This document shows positions 37,897-48,482 of a stretch of DNA of 64,000 nucleotides, in pieces. The notes below the pieces were generated by a model that saw nothing but the letters and a program-made list of their open reading frames with translations, was not told the origin of the DNA and did no database searches. Within the stretch, counting starts at the first letter, position 1, and each line of letters starts with the position of its first letter. The position numbers and the translations under genes were made by a program. This DNA is from Natronobacillus azotifigens (GTDB lineage: Bacteria; Bacillota; Bacilli; Bacillales; Amphibacillaceae), in assembly GCF_026805325.1 (NCBI RefSeq), contig NZ_JAPRAT010000005.1, forward strand, positions 1-64,000, read 5' to 3'.

Positions 37897-38874
37897 TTAT
37901 TTTAATTTTTCTAATGTTTCTAAATATTCATTAATTTCTTCATCTGGTAATGGAGCAAAACCTGTCTCTCCTGCAAAAGCATTTACATTTTCCACGAGAT
38001 AAATTGCGTAATCCAACACTTGTGGTTTTTCTTTTGCAGCATTCATATTTAAGTACGTGAAAACTGGTCTAGTGAAGTTTGCATATGCTCCATCTTCAGC
38101 AATCGTATCTAACGATGGTTCTACTGGACCATCACCAAAATCTACTTGTACTGCTTGCAAACTATCTTTATTATTCACATAGTATCCAAATCCGAAAAAC
38201 CCAATTGCATTTTTGTCTTGAGATATTAATGTCACTAGTGTTGAATATTCTTGTTGTAAATCAACATCATCAACCAAATCTGCTTTTTCCAAAATATTTT
38301 CATAAAAGAATTCATACGTTCCATGATTTTCATTTGGACCATACGTGTTAATTTTCTCCGAAGGCCAATCTGGATTAATATCTGACCAATTGCTTATATT
38401 GCCTTCCGCATGAAATATACTAATTAATTCTTCTTCGGTCATTTCAGAAGCCCAGTTGTTATCTGGGTGAATAACAAACGTTAAACCATCTAATGCTACT
38501 TTTAATTCTTGTACTTCAATTCCTAAATCTGTTGCTGTAGCTAATTCTTCCTCTTTAATTTCACGGGAGGCATCATTAAAATCCGTGCCATTCTCGACTA
38601 AGAACTTTTGAAAGCCAGCACTTGTTCCAGAACGTCCTACTTCAACAGATACATTTTCTTGCTCGGCAACCATATACTCTTCTGCTACTCTTGCCATTAA
38701 TGGATAAACTGTTCCAGAACCATCAATTACTACACTACCCTCTAATTCACCTGATGTTTGATTGTTCGAATCACTTTTTTTTGCACTTGCATCATCAGTC
38801 TCATCGCATGCAGTAATAAAACCAATAAATAAAATAAGTAATGCAACTAACCCCAAACGTTTCATTTTTTTCAT
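37897..38874 (-). CDS. pstS: Phosphate-binding lipoprotein PstS
   Basis: The 325-residue substrate-binding lipoprotein has a lipobox FITAC with C23 as the lipidated residue, then a Ser/Asn/Asp linker, and the PstS fold with the phosphate-site segments GSGTVYPL and GRSGTSAGFQKF. ATG 38874 follows AGGGGG; an upstream start at 38898 would spoil the signal peptide. First gene of pstSCAB-phoU, directly behind four PhoP boxes. Confidence 0.95.
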   Translation of the reverse strand: MKKMKRLGLVALLILFIGFITACDETDDASAKKSDSNNQTSGELEGSVVIDGSGTVYPLMARVAEEYMVAEQENVSVEVGRSGTSAGFQKFLVENGTDFNDASREIKEEELATATDLGIEVQELKVALDGLTFVIHPDNNWASEMTEEELISIFHAEGNISNWSDINPDWPSEKINTYGPNENHGTYEFFYENILEKADLVDDVDLQQEYSTLVTLISQDKNAIGFFGFGYYVNNKDSLQAVQVDFGDGPVEPSLDTIAEDGAYANFTRPVFTYLNMNAAKEKPQVLDYAIYLVENVNAFAGETGFAPLPDEEINEYLETLEKLK

Positions 38875-38934
38875 CAAGTATTTCCCCCTAGATTTCATGA
38901 ATTATTATGGCTTGACTACTTCAACCACAAATTC

Positions 38935-38988
38935 ATCATAACTTGTTAGTTTTAACTGATCGTTAACCCAGCGTAAAGAAAATGTAAA
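38935..38988 (-). promoter_or_regulatory. PhoP-box promoter of the pst operon
   Basis: On the minus strand four hexamers fit TT(A/T)A(C/A)(A/G) with exactly 11-bp spacing: TTTACA (38983-38988), TTTACG (38972-38977), TTAACG (38961-38966) and TTAAAA (38950-38955). A -10 element TATGAT follows at 38935-38940. This is the arrangement recognised by PhoP-P dimers at Bacillus pstS promoters, so phosphate starvation control is expected. Confidence 0.88.
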
Positions 38989-39395
38989 CTTTATTTTCAA
39001 CTAGAACATTTCTTAAAGTACATGACTAGCTTAAAAGATTTACATGATTCTTAATTATTCGTATTTGACACAGACGAATGGTCCTTACCCGCTACGTCAG
39101 AAAATGGGCTCCCTTTCCGTGGGATTCAATTTCATTTGAGGAGCGGATAAGAAAATTTTTCGCTAGCACACAGTTTATGGATAATATTTAGTTGTAGACT
39201 AGCGTTAATAAAATTATTACGTACTAGCGCTATTTTTCCCGGTATAATCATCCGTAAAGCTATTACTTCAAAACTACCAGGAAATTGTTTTTTGTGCTGG
39301 TGTAAAATCAGAGTCAACCGTATGGCTGGTTAAACTTAGATTAAGTAGGAAAAGAGCCTCCCCGACAAAATGATTAAAATTTTATTTTTTAAGTA
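38989..39395. other. Gene-free stretch between pstS and dtd with a family 3 repeat
   Basis: Beyond the PhoP boxes I see no gene. Bases 39090-39125 carry an inverted copy of repeat family 3 (CCGCTACGTCAGAAAATGGG then CTCCCTTTCCGTGGG). Small open frames here have no ribosome site or recognisable product. Confidence 0.5.
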
Positions 39396-39433
39396 AAAAA
39401 AGATAATCCCTGAAAACAGAGATTATCTTTTTA
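39396..39433 (-). terminator. Terminator after dtd
   Basis: AAAGATAATC and GATTATCTTT form the stem; on the minus strand a run of seven T follows. It begins 4 bp after the dtd stop codon. Confidence 0.8.
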
Positions 39434-39436
39434 GCT

Positions 39437-39889
39437 TTATTTTTTTCGATCTTGACTATCTAAAATAATGGTTACAGGACCGTTATTGACAAGTTGAACG
39501 TCCATCATTGCTCCGAAAACACCTGTCTCTACTGTCATTCCTTCTGCAATGGCCAATTGATTGAACTGTTGGTACAATTTTTCAGCATGGTCTGGTTTAG
39601 CAGCTTGGATAAAGTTAGGCCTTCTTCCTTTGCGTGTGTCTGCGTAAAGTGTAAATTGAGAAACGGATAATATATCACCTTGAATATCCTTTAAAGATAC
39701 GTTCATTTTTGCTTGATCATCCTCAAATATTCGTAAGTTGATAATCTTTTGAAGAATATAGGTAACATCTTCTTCTACGTCATCGTGAGTAACACCAAGC
39801 AAAACAACCAAGCCCTGATCTATTTTTCCGACAATTTGACCTTCAACAGCTACACTAGCTTCTGTGACCCTCTGTATTATCGCTTTCAT
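39437..39889 (-). CDS. dtd: D-aminoacyl-tRNA deacylase Dtd
   Basis: The 150-residue enzyme removes D-amino acids (and glycine wrongly placed on tRNA-Ala) from tRNA. Both invariant motifs are seen: [11 protein letters not shown] and the cross-subunit NNGPVTIIL with the Gly-cisPro pair. It follows relA by 28 bp, the usual Bacillaceae order. Confidence 0.94.
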   Translation of the reverse strand: MKAIIQRVTEASVAVEGQIVGKIDQGLVVLLGVTHDDVEEDVTYILQKIINLRIFEDDQAKMNVSLKDIQGDILSVSQFTLYADTRKGRRPNFIQAAKPDHAEKLYQQFNQLAIAEGMTVETGVFGAMMDVQLVNNGPVTIILDSQDRKK

Positions 39890-39917
39890 ACCGACTCGTT
39901 CTCCTTACTATCTATTA

Positions 39918-42107
39918 CTATTGTACGACTCGTTCAACGGTATATACATCTTTGATTTGTTTTAGGCGTTCCACAATTTTTCGTAAATGGTCAACATTCT
40001 GAATTAATAGGGTTAAATGAATGACTACAATCTTATTGCGATCAGACTTTCCACTTACTGCAATAATGTTCGTCCCAATTTCATTTACTGTTTGAAGCAC
40101 ATCGTTCAATAAACCACGACGATCGTAACCGGAAATTTCCAAATAAACGTTGTAATGCTTGGAACTTGTTTCTTCCCACTCAACTTTCAACTCCCGATCT
40201 TTTGCTCCGTCTGCCATGTTTGGGCAATCTTTACGATGAACGGAAACGCCGCGTCCTTTTGTAATAAAGCCAACAATTTCATCACCTGGAACAGGATTAC
40301 AACATTTCGCAAGTCGTACAAGTAAATTATCTACTCCTTCTACTTTTACTCCGGAATGCTTTTTACCCGTTGATTTTGCTTTTGACGTATGTTTTTGTAC
40401 TTGTTCGATCGTTTCTTCTAATTCTTTCTTTTGTTCTGATCGACGAATTTTATCCGTAAGTCTGGTTGCGATTTGTGATGCAGTTATCCCCTGGTAGCCA
40501 ACAGCTGCATACATATCATCAATGCTAATAAAATTGAAACGATCAGCAACTCGTTGCAAGTTTTCGTTGGTAAAAACTTCTTTCGGATCGAAATTCGATG
40601 ATCGAACCTCTTTATCCACCATTTCTTTTCCTTTTACAACATTTTCATCGCGTTGCTGCTTTTTAAAGAATTGTTTTATCTTATTTTTCGCTTGAGAAGT
40701 TTGGGCCATTTTCATCCAATCACGTGATGGTCCATAGGAATGTTTCGATGTCATTACTTCTACAATATCTCCGTTTTTCAGAGGATAGTCTAAAGGTTCC
40801 ATCTTTCCGTTAATTCGAGCACCGATCGTGTGGTTACCAACTTCTGTATGAATTTTATAAGCAAAGTCAATTGGAACAGATCCTTTTGGTAGTTCTATCA
40901 CATCACCTTTTGGAGTAAATACATAAACCATATCTGCAAACAGCTCTACTTTAAGGGATTCCATAAATTCTTCTGCATCATGTGTTTCGCTCTGTGAATC
41001 TAATATTTCACGAAACCAGGCGAGCTTCTTTTCGGAACTATCTTTCCCCTCAATTTTCGTTCCTTCTTTATAAGCCCAGTGAGCAGCAATTCCATATTCA
41101 GCAATTTCATGCATTTCTTTCGTTCTTATCTGCACTTCTAATGGAGCACCTTTTGGACCGATAACTGTTGTGTGCAAGGATTGATAAAGGTTTGGTTTTG
41201 GCATGGCAATATAGTCTTTAAATCTACCAGGCATCGGTTTCCAACACGTATGAATAATTCCAAGAACTGCGTAACAATCTTTAATACTGTTAACAATTAT
41301 TCGAACCGCTAATAAATCGTATATTTCATTAAACTGCTTATTCTGTAAAACCATTTTTCGATAAATACTGTATAAGTGCTTTGGGCGACCAGAAAATTCC
41401 GCTTCAATATTAACATCTTCTAATTGATTCTGAACTTCTTTCATTACTTCTTCAATATAAAACTCTCGTTCTTGACGTTTTTGTTTCATTAAATTAACAA
41501 TTCGATAATATTGTTGTGGGTTTAAATAACGCAAAGACGCATCTTCTAATTCCCATTTAATCGCCGAAATACCAAGTCGGTGTGCTAATGGTGCAAAAAT
41601 TTCTAATGTTTCATTGGCGATTCTTCGTTGTTTTTCAGGAGGCATGTGCTTCAATGTTCGCATGTTGTGCATACGATCGGCAAGCTTAATTAGGATGACC
41701 CTTATGTCTTTGGACATCGCAATAAACATTTTCCGGTGATTCTCTGCCTGTTGTGCTTCTTTAGACATATAGCGAATCTTACCTAATTTCGTTACGCCAT
41801 CAACTAACATAGCAACCTCACTACTAAATTCTTCGGTTAAATCTTCTATCGTAAATTCTGTATCCTCAACAACATCGTGTAAGAATCCGCTCGCAATTGT
41901 TTCAGCATCTAAGCCTAAATGAACTAATATCCCTGCCACTTGAATTGGATGGATGATATACGGTTCACCAGATCGTCTGAATTGGTTTTCGTGTGCTTTT
42001 TTGGCATATTCAAAAGCACGACGAATAAAAGCAGTATCATCCTCAGAAAGATACTGTGCAGCTTGATCTATTACATCTTGTGCTGTCAAAATGTTTTCTT
42101 TCGACAT
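39918..42107 (-). CDS. relA: Bifunctional (p)ppGpp synthetase/hydrolase RelA
   Basis: The 729-residue long Rel protein has an N-terminal HD hydrolase domain (HPIQVAGIL, FLHDVVEDTEFT), the synthetase domain (GRPKHLYSIYRKM, YDLLAVRIIV), a TGS domain (VYVFTPKGDVIELPKG), a conserved-cysteine region (LAKCCNPVPGD) and a C-terminal ACT domain. Both catalytic halves look intact. ATG 42107 follows AAGGGTGA; the ATG 33 bp further upstream has no ribosome site. It sets the stringent response; apt, acting on purine supply, lies next upstream. Confidence 0.95.
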   Translation of the reverse strand: MSKENILTAQDVIDQAAQYLSEDDTAFIRRAFEYAKKAHENQFRRSGEPYIIHPIQVAGILVHLGLDAETIASGFLHDVVEDTEFTIEDLTEEFSSEVAMLVDGVTKLGKIRYMSKEAQQAENHRKMFIAMSKDIRVILIKLADRMHNMRTLKHMPPEKQRRIANETLEIFAPLAHRLGISAIKWELEDASLRYLNPQQYYRIVNLMKQKRQEREFYIEEVMKEVQNQLEDVNIEAEFSGRPKHLYSIYRKMVLQNKQFNEIYDLLAVRIIVNSIKDCYAVLGIIHTCWKPMPGRFKDYIAMPKPNLYQSLHTTVIGPKGAPLEVQIRTKEMHEIAEYGIAAHWAYKEGTKIEGKDSSEKKLAWFREILDSQSETHDAEEFMESLKVELFADMVYVFTPKGDVIELPKGSVPIDFAYKIHTEVGNHTIGARINGKMEPLDYPLKNGDIVEVMTSKHSYGPSRDWMKMAQTSQAKNKIKQFFKKQQRDENVVKGKEMVDKEVRSSNFDPKEVFTNENLQRVADRFNFISIDDMYAAVGYQGITASQIATRLTDKIRRSEQKKELEETIEQVQKHTSKAKSTGKKHSGVKVEGVDNLLVRLAKCCNPVPGDEIVGFITKGRGVSVHRKDCPNMADGAKDRELKVEWEETSSKHYNVYLEISGYDRRGLLNDVLQTVNEIGTNIIAVSGKSDRNKIVVIHLTLLIQNVDHLRKIVERLKQIKDVYTVERVVQ

Positions 42108-42245
42108 ATGATCACCCTTGTCCTTTTGCCCTTTGTTCATTTAGAATTTTTCATGTTTTTCTTACTGTATTCTCTATAATAACATGTATTCTTTTAATTT
42201 TATAACATTTATCAGCAATTTTTCAACAATATCCGCCAAATAGTA

Positions 42246-42627
42246 AAAACAAAAGTGCAGAGCGCCGGTTAAAAACGTAGCAACTGGAGCGAATCAATCG
42301 AGATAAAGTGAAACTTCAATCAGTGGGGGTTTTTAGGTATTTCCCCGATTGTTAGTCCTAAAGGATGACCTAAAGGCCCTTGAACCATTCGGGGTGCTAG
42401 CGTCCGTTACTCCCACTGTAACAACTTGCTTTTCTCATTATTTTGAAGTGGGAGTCTTACGGACGGTTGCTCCGGGATAAAGGAATCGCGTTTTGCTTGC
42501 GAACCGATGATTACTTATCGTAGATTGCTTCGTGAAGTTGCCTAGTTTTTGGTGCTTGGAGCTGGACGTGGCTATATCTGTTCTGAAAAGTTTTCAACAG
42601 CCAACGCAATTTTAAAATTTCCTGGAC
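42246..42627 (+). repeat. 207-bp repeat family 2, copy 2 (split by ATAAA element D)
   Basis: The left part 42246-42307 and right part 42477-42627 match 27600-27805 closely. The ATAAA of the uninterrupted copy is duplicated on both sides of the inserted element. The end AAAATTTCCTGGAC corresponds to the IS insertion point in copy 1. The total without the insert is about the same length as copy 1. Confidence 0.85.
42303..42481 (+). mobile_element. ATAAA-bounded element, copy D (inserted in repeat family 2)
   Basis: ATAAA at 42303-42307 and 42477-42481 flank 169 bp running from GTGAAACTTC to CTCCGGG. Hairpin 1 is eroded on its right arm; hairpin 2 (CGTCCGTTACTCCCAC with GTGGGAGTCTTACGGACG) is intact. 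Comparison with the empty site at 27600-27805 shows that insertion duplicated 5 bp. It encodes no protein and has no terminal inverted repeats. Confidence 0.85.
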
Positions 42628-42632
42628 TAAAA

Positions 42633-42662
42633 TAAAGGAGTACCTTTTAGAAAAGATACCCC
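42633..42662 (-). terminator. Terminator after apt
   Basis: GGTATCTTTT and AAAAGGTAC pair imperfectly; on the minus strand CTCCTTTATTTT follows, about 10 bp after the apt stop. Confidence 0.55.
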
Positions 42663-42672
42663 CTACACATTA

Positions 42673-43185
42673 TTAGTATGTCATTAATGTTAGTACGTCA
42701 TAGTCTTTTAATTTCTCACGACCATTTAAATACGTTAGCTCGATTAAGAAAGCACACCCAACGACAATGCCACCTAATTCTTCTACTAGTTTGATGGTTG
42801 CTTCAATTGTACCACCCGTAGCTAATAAATCATCCGTAATCAAAACACGTTGTCCAGGTTGGATCGCATCTTTGTGGATAGTTAGTACATCTTTACCATA
42901 TTCTAAACCATAATCAACTTTAATTACTTCTCGTGGTAATTTCCCTTCTTTTCTTACTGGAGCAAAACCAATCTCCAATGCATAAGATACAGGACATCCA
43001 ACAATAAAGCCTCGCGCTTCTGGTCCAACAATAATATCAACATTTTGTTGTTTTGCATACGCAACAATTTCATCTACTGCTGATTTATATGCAGTTCCAT
43101 TATCCATTAATGTAGTAATATCTTTAAACTGAATCCCTTCTTTTGGCCAGTCCTCTACCACCGTAATATATTGTTTATAATCCAT
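42673..43185 (-). CDS. apt: Adenine phosphoribosyltransferase
   Basis: Apt makes AMP from adenine and PRPP. The 170-residue protein shows [10 protein letters not shown] at the N-terminus, the [13 protein letters not shown] hood region and the PRPP loop [13 protein letters not shown]. The start overlaps the end of recJ by 11 bp, with GAGGAGG inside recJ, so the two are coupled as in B. subtilis. Confidence 0.96.
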   Translation of the reverse strand: MDYKQYITVVEDWPKEGIQFKDITTLMDNGTAYKSAVDEIVAYAKQQNVDIIVGPEARGFIVGCPVSYALEIGFAPVRKEGKLPREVIKVDYGLEYGKDVLTIHKDAIQPGQRVLITDDLLATGGTIEATIKLVEELGGIVVGCAFLIELTYLNGREKLKDYDVLTLMTY

Positions 43186-45523
43186 AAACTTTTTCCTCCT
43201 CTATAGAGCTCGTTTGCTCTATCTGACTACTTATCCATTGTTTGAGTTCTCGATAATTTGAATAGTATAGTAATTGTTCGATTTTACTTTGTTTGAGTGA
43301 GTTTTGGTAATGAAGCGATTCAGTCAAATTCCGCTTTTTCACTTGTTCGTTCGGCTCAACTACTCCATTCGTTATTTTAACAAATTCAAGCTCAGAAAAC
43401 ACTTGGATAATGAAATCTATTTTATTTTTTTTCCAACCTTTGTGCTTACTTAATAATAGTAGCTCTGTATCCTGATTAAATGTACCTCTTTTGATTAACA
43501 TCGAATAAAACCATTTAAAATCCTCTCGGCTTGGCAATGATTCCATGTAATGTTGCTGTTCCAATCGATAACACGTAAAAATGTTTTTCCATTCTACTTG
43601 TGAAAGGACTTCTGTTAAGTGTTGTAACTCGCTTGGCAAATCAAGCAAAATTAAATTCGCCATATTTCGCGTCTGTATCTCCCCGAAATTTCCTTGCCAT
43701 TCTTTATAAGAAACGACGGGTAAATTACATTTAGTATTGGAATTTGATTGAAAGCTTACACAAATGGTATCTGCCTCGGTAAGGTGTTGAATTTGGCGTT
43801 CCCATAAGTTTGAACCACGATAATCAAACAATTGCCATTCAGACACCCCAATATCTTGTAACATAAATTGGGGAGACTTCTTACCATTCCATTCATTCAC
43901 TTGCAAAGTACCAACAATTTCCACTTCCGCCTCTTTTGAAATTGCATGAAAGTGTTCTCCCATACCAAAACCAACGGCAGGTAGTTGATGGAAACCATCC
44001 GTAAAAGTTATTTTTAAATGATTTTTCTTCGTGCCGATTTGTCTCTGTTCATTCACTTTGGCTTTCACGTAAAATAAGGGTTTTGGATTGGCCATGCCAA
44101 AAGGAGCAAGTTGATTAATTTCTTGAATAACAGATAAATCAATCTCATCAAGTTTTAGCTCCCCATCAATATGCAGTTGTTCTTTAAAATCATCTTGTTC
44201 CAACTGTTCACTAGCCAATGTGTTTAATCTTGCTCTCAGCTTGTCTACATTTTCGATAGGTAAAGTCATGCCAGCTGCTTGAGCATGTCCTCCAAATTGA
44301 TGGAATAGTTCTTTGCATTGCATTCCGTTTTGAAACAAGTCAAAAGCATCAATACTTCTTGCTGATCCTTTTGCTCGATTTTGTTCAGGGTCTAAAGTTA
44401 AACAAATAGCTGGTCGTTGAAAAGTACGAACAAGCTTGGAAGCAACAATCCCAAGTACGCCTTGGTTCCAACCTGCTTTTGCTACAACAATTACCTGCTT
44501 GTTTTCTTCTTCGTTCTCGGTTACTATTGCAATTGCCTCCTGAACAATAGCCTCAACGATCTGCTTGCGTTCTTGATTTATCTGATTAATATTGCTCGCA
44601 ATTTCATGAGCCTCTTCGATATCTTCAGTTAATAATAACTCAACTGCTGGATATGCCGTTTGCAAACGCCCTACTGCATTAATTCGTGGACCAATCAAAA
44701 AGCCAACGTCTTCTTCGGTTACTGATTCTTTTATTCCCGAAACTTCTTTCAACGCTTGAAAACCTGGGCGTTTGGAATTAGTAATTGCCTTCAATCCGTA
44801 ATAAGCAAGAATTCTATTCTCATCAACTAAGGGTACCAAATCTGCAATGGTACCAATTACAACAAAATCAAGCAGTTGTTCAGGAAAGTACCCAAGTAAA
44901 TACTGAGCCAATTTAAAAGCAACCCCAACTCCAGCTAGTTCTTTAAAAGGATACTCTTTAGAACATTTTGGGTGGATGATTGCATATGCTTCTGGTAACT
45001 CTTCTTGTACCTCGTGGTGATCCGTAATTATTAAATCCAGTCCTAGTTCACCTGCAACTCGAGCTGGTTCTATTGCTGCAATCCCAGTATCTACCGTGAT
45101 AATTAAGCTGAATCCCTGATTTTTAGCTTCTTTAAAGGCTTCTTCGTTTGGTCCATAACCTTCTGTAAAGCGGTTCGGTATATAATAATCACACATCGCT
45201 CCTAATTCACGAAGTGCTTCAACTAATAGAGCAGTTGCGCTTACCCCATCTGCATCATAATCACCAAAAACCAAAATACTTTCTCCAGTTTCAATTGCCT
45301 GCATGATCCGCTCTTTTGATTTTTCCATTCCAGAAATCATACTTGGATCATATAAATCTGTTAGACTCGGTGTTAGAAACCGTTTAATTTCTGCTTCAGC
45401 TATTATTCCTCTTTTTTGCAATAAACGCTTTACCGTTGGTGAAATGTTCATATCATCTAAAGCTTTTTCCATTTGATCTGCTTCTTTATATGTAAAGTTC
45501 CATTTCATCTGTCTTTCTAACAT
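43175..45523 (-). CDS. recJ: Single-stranded-DNA-specific exonuclease RecJ
   Basis: The 782-residue protein (B. subtilis YrvE length) has the DHH phosphoesterase motifs [20 protein letters not shown] and IITDHHE, then DHHA1 ([28 protein letters not shown]), an OB domain and a long Firmicute C-terminal domain. RecJ degrades 5' ends of ssDNA in RecF-pathway and mismatch repair. ATG 45523 follows AGGGGTGA. Confidence 0.94.
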   Translation of the reverse strand: MLERQMKWNFTYKEADQMEKALDDMNISPTVKRLLQKRGIIAEAEIKRFLTPSLTDLYDPSMISGMEKSKERIMQAIETGESILVFGDYDADGVSATALLVEALRELGAMCDYYIPNRFTEGYGPNEEAFKEAKNQGFSLIITVDTGIAAIEPARVAGELGLDLIITDHHEVQEELPEAYAIIHPKCSKEYPFKELAGVGVAFKLAQYLLGYFPEQLLDFVVIGTIADLVPLVDENRILAYYGLKAITNSKRPGFQALKEVSGIKESVTEEDVGFLIGPRINAVGRLQTAYPAVELLLTEDIEEAHEIASNINQINQERKQIVEAIVQEAIAIVTENEEENKQVIVVAKAGWNQGVLGIVASKLVRTFQRPAICLTLDPEQNRAKGSARSIDAFDLFQNGMQCKELFHQFGGHAQAAGMTLPIENVDKLRARLNTLASEQLEQDDFKEQLHIDGELKLDEIDLSVIQEINQLAPFGMANPKPLFYVKAKVNEQRQIGTKKNHLKITFTDGFHQLPAVGFGMGEHFHAISKEAEVEIVGTLQVNEWNGKKSPQFMLQDIGVSEWQLFDYRGSNLWERQIQHLTEADTICVSFQSNSNTKCNLPVVSYKEWQGNFGEIQTRNMANLILLDLPSELQHLTEVLSQVEWKNIFTCYRLEQQHYMESLPSREDFKWFYSMLIKRGTFNQDTELLLLSKHKGWKKNKIDFIIQVFSELEFVKITNGVVEPNEQVKKRNLTESLHYQNSLKQSKIEQLLYYSNYRELKQWISSQIEQTSSIEEEKVYGL

Positions 45524-45584
45524 AAATTCACCCCTGACTCACTTATTATACTAGAGTGTGTCAGGGGGTTCAAACGAAATCGTA

Positions 45585-45929
45585 TTACTTTTCTATTTGA
45601 TTTTGAGTATCTGATCTTTCTTCACTTGAAGTTTCGAAAAATTCACCTTCTGTAATTTCTATATCTTCAGCTGGTTGATTTATTCGTAGTTTTTCATTTT
45701 CTTCTTTCAATACCTTCATTTCTCGTTGTAATCGTAACAAATGGAAAATACCAAATCCACCTGTAATTAAACCACCCATTAAAACAGAGATAAGTATGAC
45801 TAGAATTAAAGGGGCCTCACCAGTCGTAAATAAATAATTTACTTCTACTGGATCCACATTAATAACCGCAAATATTGCGACGATTAGGGCAAACACTAGC
45901 GCAGAGATAATATACGTTTGTCCTCTCAT
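45585..45929 (-). CDS. LapA family membrane protein (DUF1049, YrvD)
   Basis: The 114-residue protein has two membrane helices (about 6-24 and 40-62) with the DUF1049 segment FAVINVDPVEVNYLF between them, then a coiled coil (LQREMKVLKEENEKLRI) and an acidic tail. LapA-domain proteins take part in envelope assembly in other bacteria; the role here is unknown. ATG 45929 is spaced 8 from GAGG; a GTG three codons earlier overlaps that site. Confidence 0.85.
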   Translation of the reverse strand: MRGQTYIISALVFALIVAIFAVINVDPVEVNYLFTTGEAPLILVILISVLMGGLITGGFGIFHLLRLQREMKVLKEENEKLRINQPAEDIEITEGEFFETSSEERSDTQNQIEK

Positions 45930-45986
45930 TTCATCCACCTCTTCTCAAAAAATAAAATTGCAGTAAGTTCTGTTATGTTTACCACA

Positions 45987-46029
45987 TAAAAACGCTCCCT
46001 AAACGTAGCAGTTTTTGGGAGCGAATATT
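45987..46029 (-). terminator. Terminator after secDF
   Basis: CGCTCCC and GGGAGCG form the stem; on the minus strand TTTTTA follows. It starts 3 bp after the secDF stop. Confidence 0.8.
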
Positions 46030-46031
46030 TT

Positions 46032-48287
46032 TTAAACTTGTGGAGCATCATTTCGTTGTTTTTCAACATAAACTATTGGCTTTTCTTTAATATTTCTACC
46101 TCTCCATATTAACCAAACTTGTGCCGCAATAAATTGGGATGAGTACATACCTGCTAACAATCCTACGACTAAGGCAAAGGAGAAATTCGTAATGGCTGCT
46201 GCACCAAATATATACAAGGCAAGTGCAGCGACAACTACAGTTAAGACCGTATTGATACTTCTTGCTAATGTCTGCATTAAACTATTATTTACGATTTTTG
46301 CTAACTCATCAAAAGAACGTACACGTTTCTTTATCTTTAAGTTTTCACGAATCCGGTCAAACGTAACGATCGTATCGTTAATCGAATACCCCACAATGGT
46401 TAATATCGCAGCAATAATCGTAACATTAAACTCAATTTGTGTCATGCTAAAAACAGCTAGAATAAAGAAAGCGTCATGTAGTAACGCAACAATAGCGGTT
46501 ACTGCAAAATAAAATTCAAATCGGATCGTAACATAAATAATGATCCCAATCGCTGCATATAGGACAGCTAAAAAGGCATTACGAGCAAGTTCTTGACCAA
46601 CAACAGGAGAAACCGTACTTGAATTTGGTTCAGAACCATATAATTCTTCAAAATGAGCACGCAATTCTGCAATTGTTTCTTGTCCCAATTGCTCGTCAAA
46701 ACGCGCAACGGCAATCTCATTATTGTTTCCGGAAAAAACAATATTTTGTGGCTCTAAATCAATTTCTGCAAAATCATTCATGATCTGATCAGCATCTACA
46801 GGATCTTCCGTATTAATCTCAATTCGAGAACCACTAGTGAAATGAATACTTAAATTAAGTCCCAGTGTACTAAGGAAGACAACACCTGCAAGCATTAATG
46901 TACCTGATATAATAAAGAATTTTTTCCGGTGTTTAACAAAATCAAATTGTTTTCCAAAAAAGGTTGGTTCAATTGGGGTCGGATCAGAGATCGATTGAAT
47001 TTGATTATCTTTCAGTCCGAACCAAGTATGACGTTTATTTAAAACACGACTTTTCACCCATAAACCTAAGAAGAACCTAGAAATAAACACTGCTGTTACA
47101 AAACTTAAAACGATACTGACAATAAGCAGTGTTGCAAAACCCTTCACAGAGCTTGTACCAAAAATGAACAAGACCGTCGCTGCAATCAATGTCGTAATAT
47201 TCGCGTCAAAGATCGTTGACATTGAGTTTTTATTCGCCGCGTCGAACGCTGCAATCATGGATTTCCCTTGCTTTAATTCTTCTTTCATTCGTTCAAATGT
47301 AATGATGTTGGCGTCTACAGCCATCCCTACACCTAGAATTAATGCTGCAATTCCCGGTAATGTTAATACACCATTCATCCAACCAAATACAAGTAACACC
47401 AAATATATATACAAACTTAAAGTGACTACCGAGATAAGTCCTGGAAAACGATAATAACCAATCATAAAGAGAAAAATAAATAATATACCGAGCGCACCAG
47501 CGAAAATCGTCTGACTCATTGCATCCATTCCAAACTGCGCACTAACGGAATCTGTAGATTCTTCAATCAAATTAACAGGCAAAGACCCTGCGTTTAAAAT
47601 ATCTGCTAACTGTTGAGCTGATTGAACGGTGAAAGACCCAGAGATTACTACTGTACTTTGATTGAGCACATCTCGGATCACAGGTGCCGAAATATATTTA
47701 GGATCCGCTTTTTGTGACTCTTCTTGATAAGAATCTCCCTCTTCATAATCCATCCAAATAACCAATTGATTGCTTAACGATTGATCTTCTAGAATCGTTC
47801 GGGTTACTTCCCCAAAAAGGTTCCCATCTTGTAGTTGAACCGATACAATCGGTTGATTGGTTTGTGGATCAAAATCTTGTCGCGCTCCACCCTCAACTAA
47901 ATCTGATCCATCTAAGTACTCTCGATCTTCTACATCACGAAATGATAGTCGAGCGGAGGTTGCTAACAATTCACGAGCTTCATCTTCATTTTCTATGCCC
48001 GCTAACTGGACACGAATACGATTTGGCTCTTCAATATCAAAGTTTGGCTCACTGACTCCTAACACATCTACTCGTTGACGTAAAGATTGAACTGTTGCGT
48101 CCAATACGCCAGTCGTAATTTCTTGATCTTCATTTAAGGGTTCTACTTGATAAAGAATCTCTACCCCACCCTGTAGATCTAAGCCTAGATTCATATCTCT
48201 AGTGATTCCTGTAACTGTTGTTCCAACAACTGCCGCTAACGTTAGAACAATAAGAAAAAAGGCAATCACTCTGCCTCGTTTTATCAT
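46032..48287 (-). CDS. secDF: Fused protein translocase SecDF
   Basis: The 751-residue protein fuses SecD and SecF as in Bacillus. The SecD half starts with a membrane helix and LGLDLQGGVEILYQV, has a large extracellular P1 domain (about 60-260) and helices with GVGMAVDANIITFERMKEE. The SecF half has a second helix set with IHFTSGSRIEI and VGYSINDTIVTFDRIREN. Twelve helices in all. It uses the proton gradient to complete export of Sec substrates. YajC, its partner, is encoded 7 kb away. ATG 48287 is 11 bases after AGGAGG; a GTG at 48308 is the alternative. Confidence 0.95.
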   Translation of the reverse strand: MIKRGRVIAFFLIVLTLAAVVGTTVTGITRDMNLGLDLQGGVEILYQVEPLNEDQEITTGVLDATVQSLRQRVDVLGVSEPNFDIEEPNRIRVQLAGIENEDEARELLATSARLSFRDVEDREYLDGSDLVEGGARQDFDPQTNQPIVSVQLQDGNLFGEVTRTILEDQSLSNQLVIWMDYEEGDSYQEESQKADPKYISAPVIRDVLNQSTVVISGSFTVQSAQQLADILNAGSLPVNLIEESTDSVSAQFGMDAMSQTIFAGALGILFIFLFMIGYYRFPGLISVVTLSLYIYLVLLVFGWMNGVLTLPGIAALILGVGMAVDANIITFERMKEELKQGKSMIAAFDAANKNSMSTIFDANITTLIAATVLFIFGTSSVKGFATLLIVSIVLSFVTAVFISRFFLGLWVKSRVLNKRHTWFGLKDNQIQSISDPTPIEPTFFGKQFDFVKHRKKFFIISGTLMLAGVVFLSTLGLNLSIHFTSGSRIEINTEDPVDADQIMNDFAEIDLEPQNIVFSGNNNEIAVARFDEQLGQETIAELRAHFEELYGSEPNSSTVSPVVGQELARNAFLAVLYAAIGIIIYVTIRFEFYFAVTAIVALLHDAFFILAVFSMTQIEFNVTIIAAILTIVGYSINDTIVTFDRIRENLKIKKRVRSFDELAKIVNNSLMQTLARSINTVLTVVVAALALYIFGAAAITNFSFALVVGLLAGMYSSQFIAAQVWLIWRGRNIKEKPIVYVEKQRNDAPQV

Positions 48288-48482
48288 ATAATCTTGTGCC
48301 TCCTCCACGTTACTTACTTTTTTAAAAGTACGTGTATTATCTTATTTCTATTTACTCTTTTATCTCGAATATAACCAGGAAAACAAACTCCCAAATGTAT
48401 TATGATACCTTTAGCAATCGTTGTCAATTATCGATGTTAAATTTTCGTGTAAGTATCGGAGGTTTCTCCAAATCTTTTTCGA

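Noticed and set aside
39132..39317. 61-codon minus frame between pstS and dtd
   Set aside because: It overlaps a degenerate repeat and has no ribosome site or recognisable composition.
42303..42481. IS200/IS605-derived element (TnpA/TnpB end)
   Set aside because: The hairpins recall such ends, but IS605-type transposition leaves no target duplication, whereas ATAAA is duplicated here.
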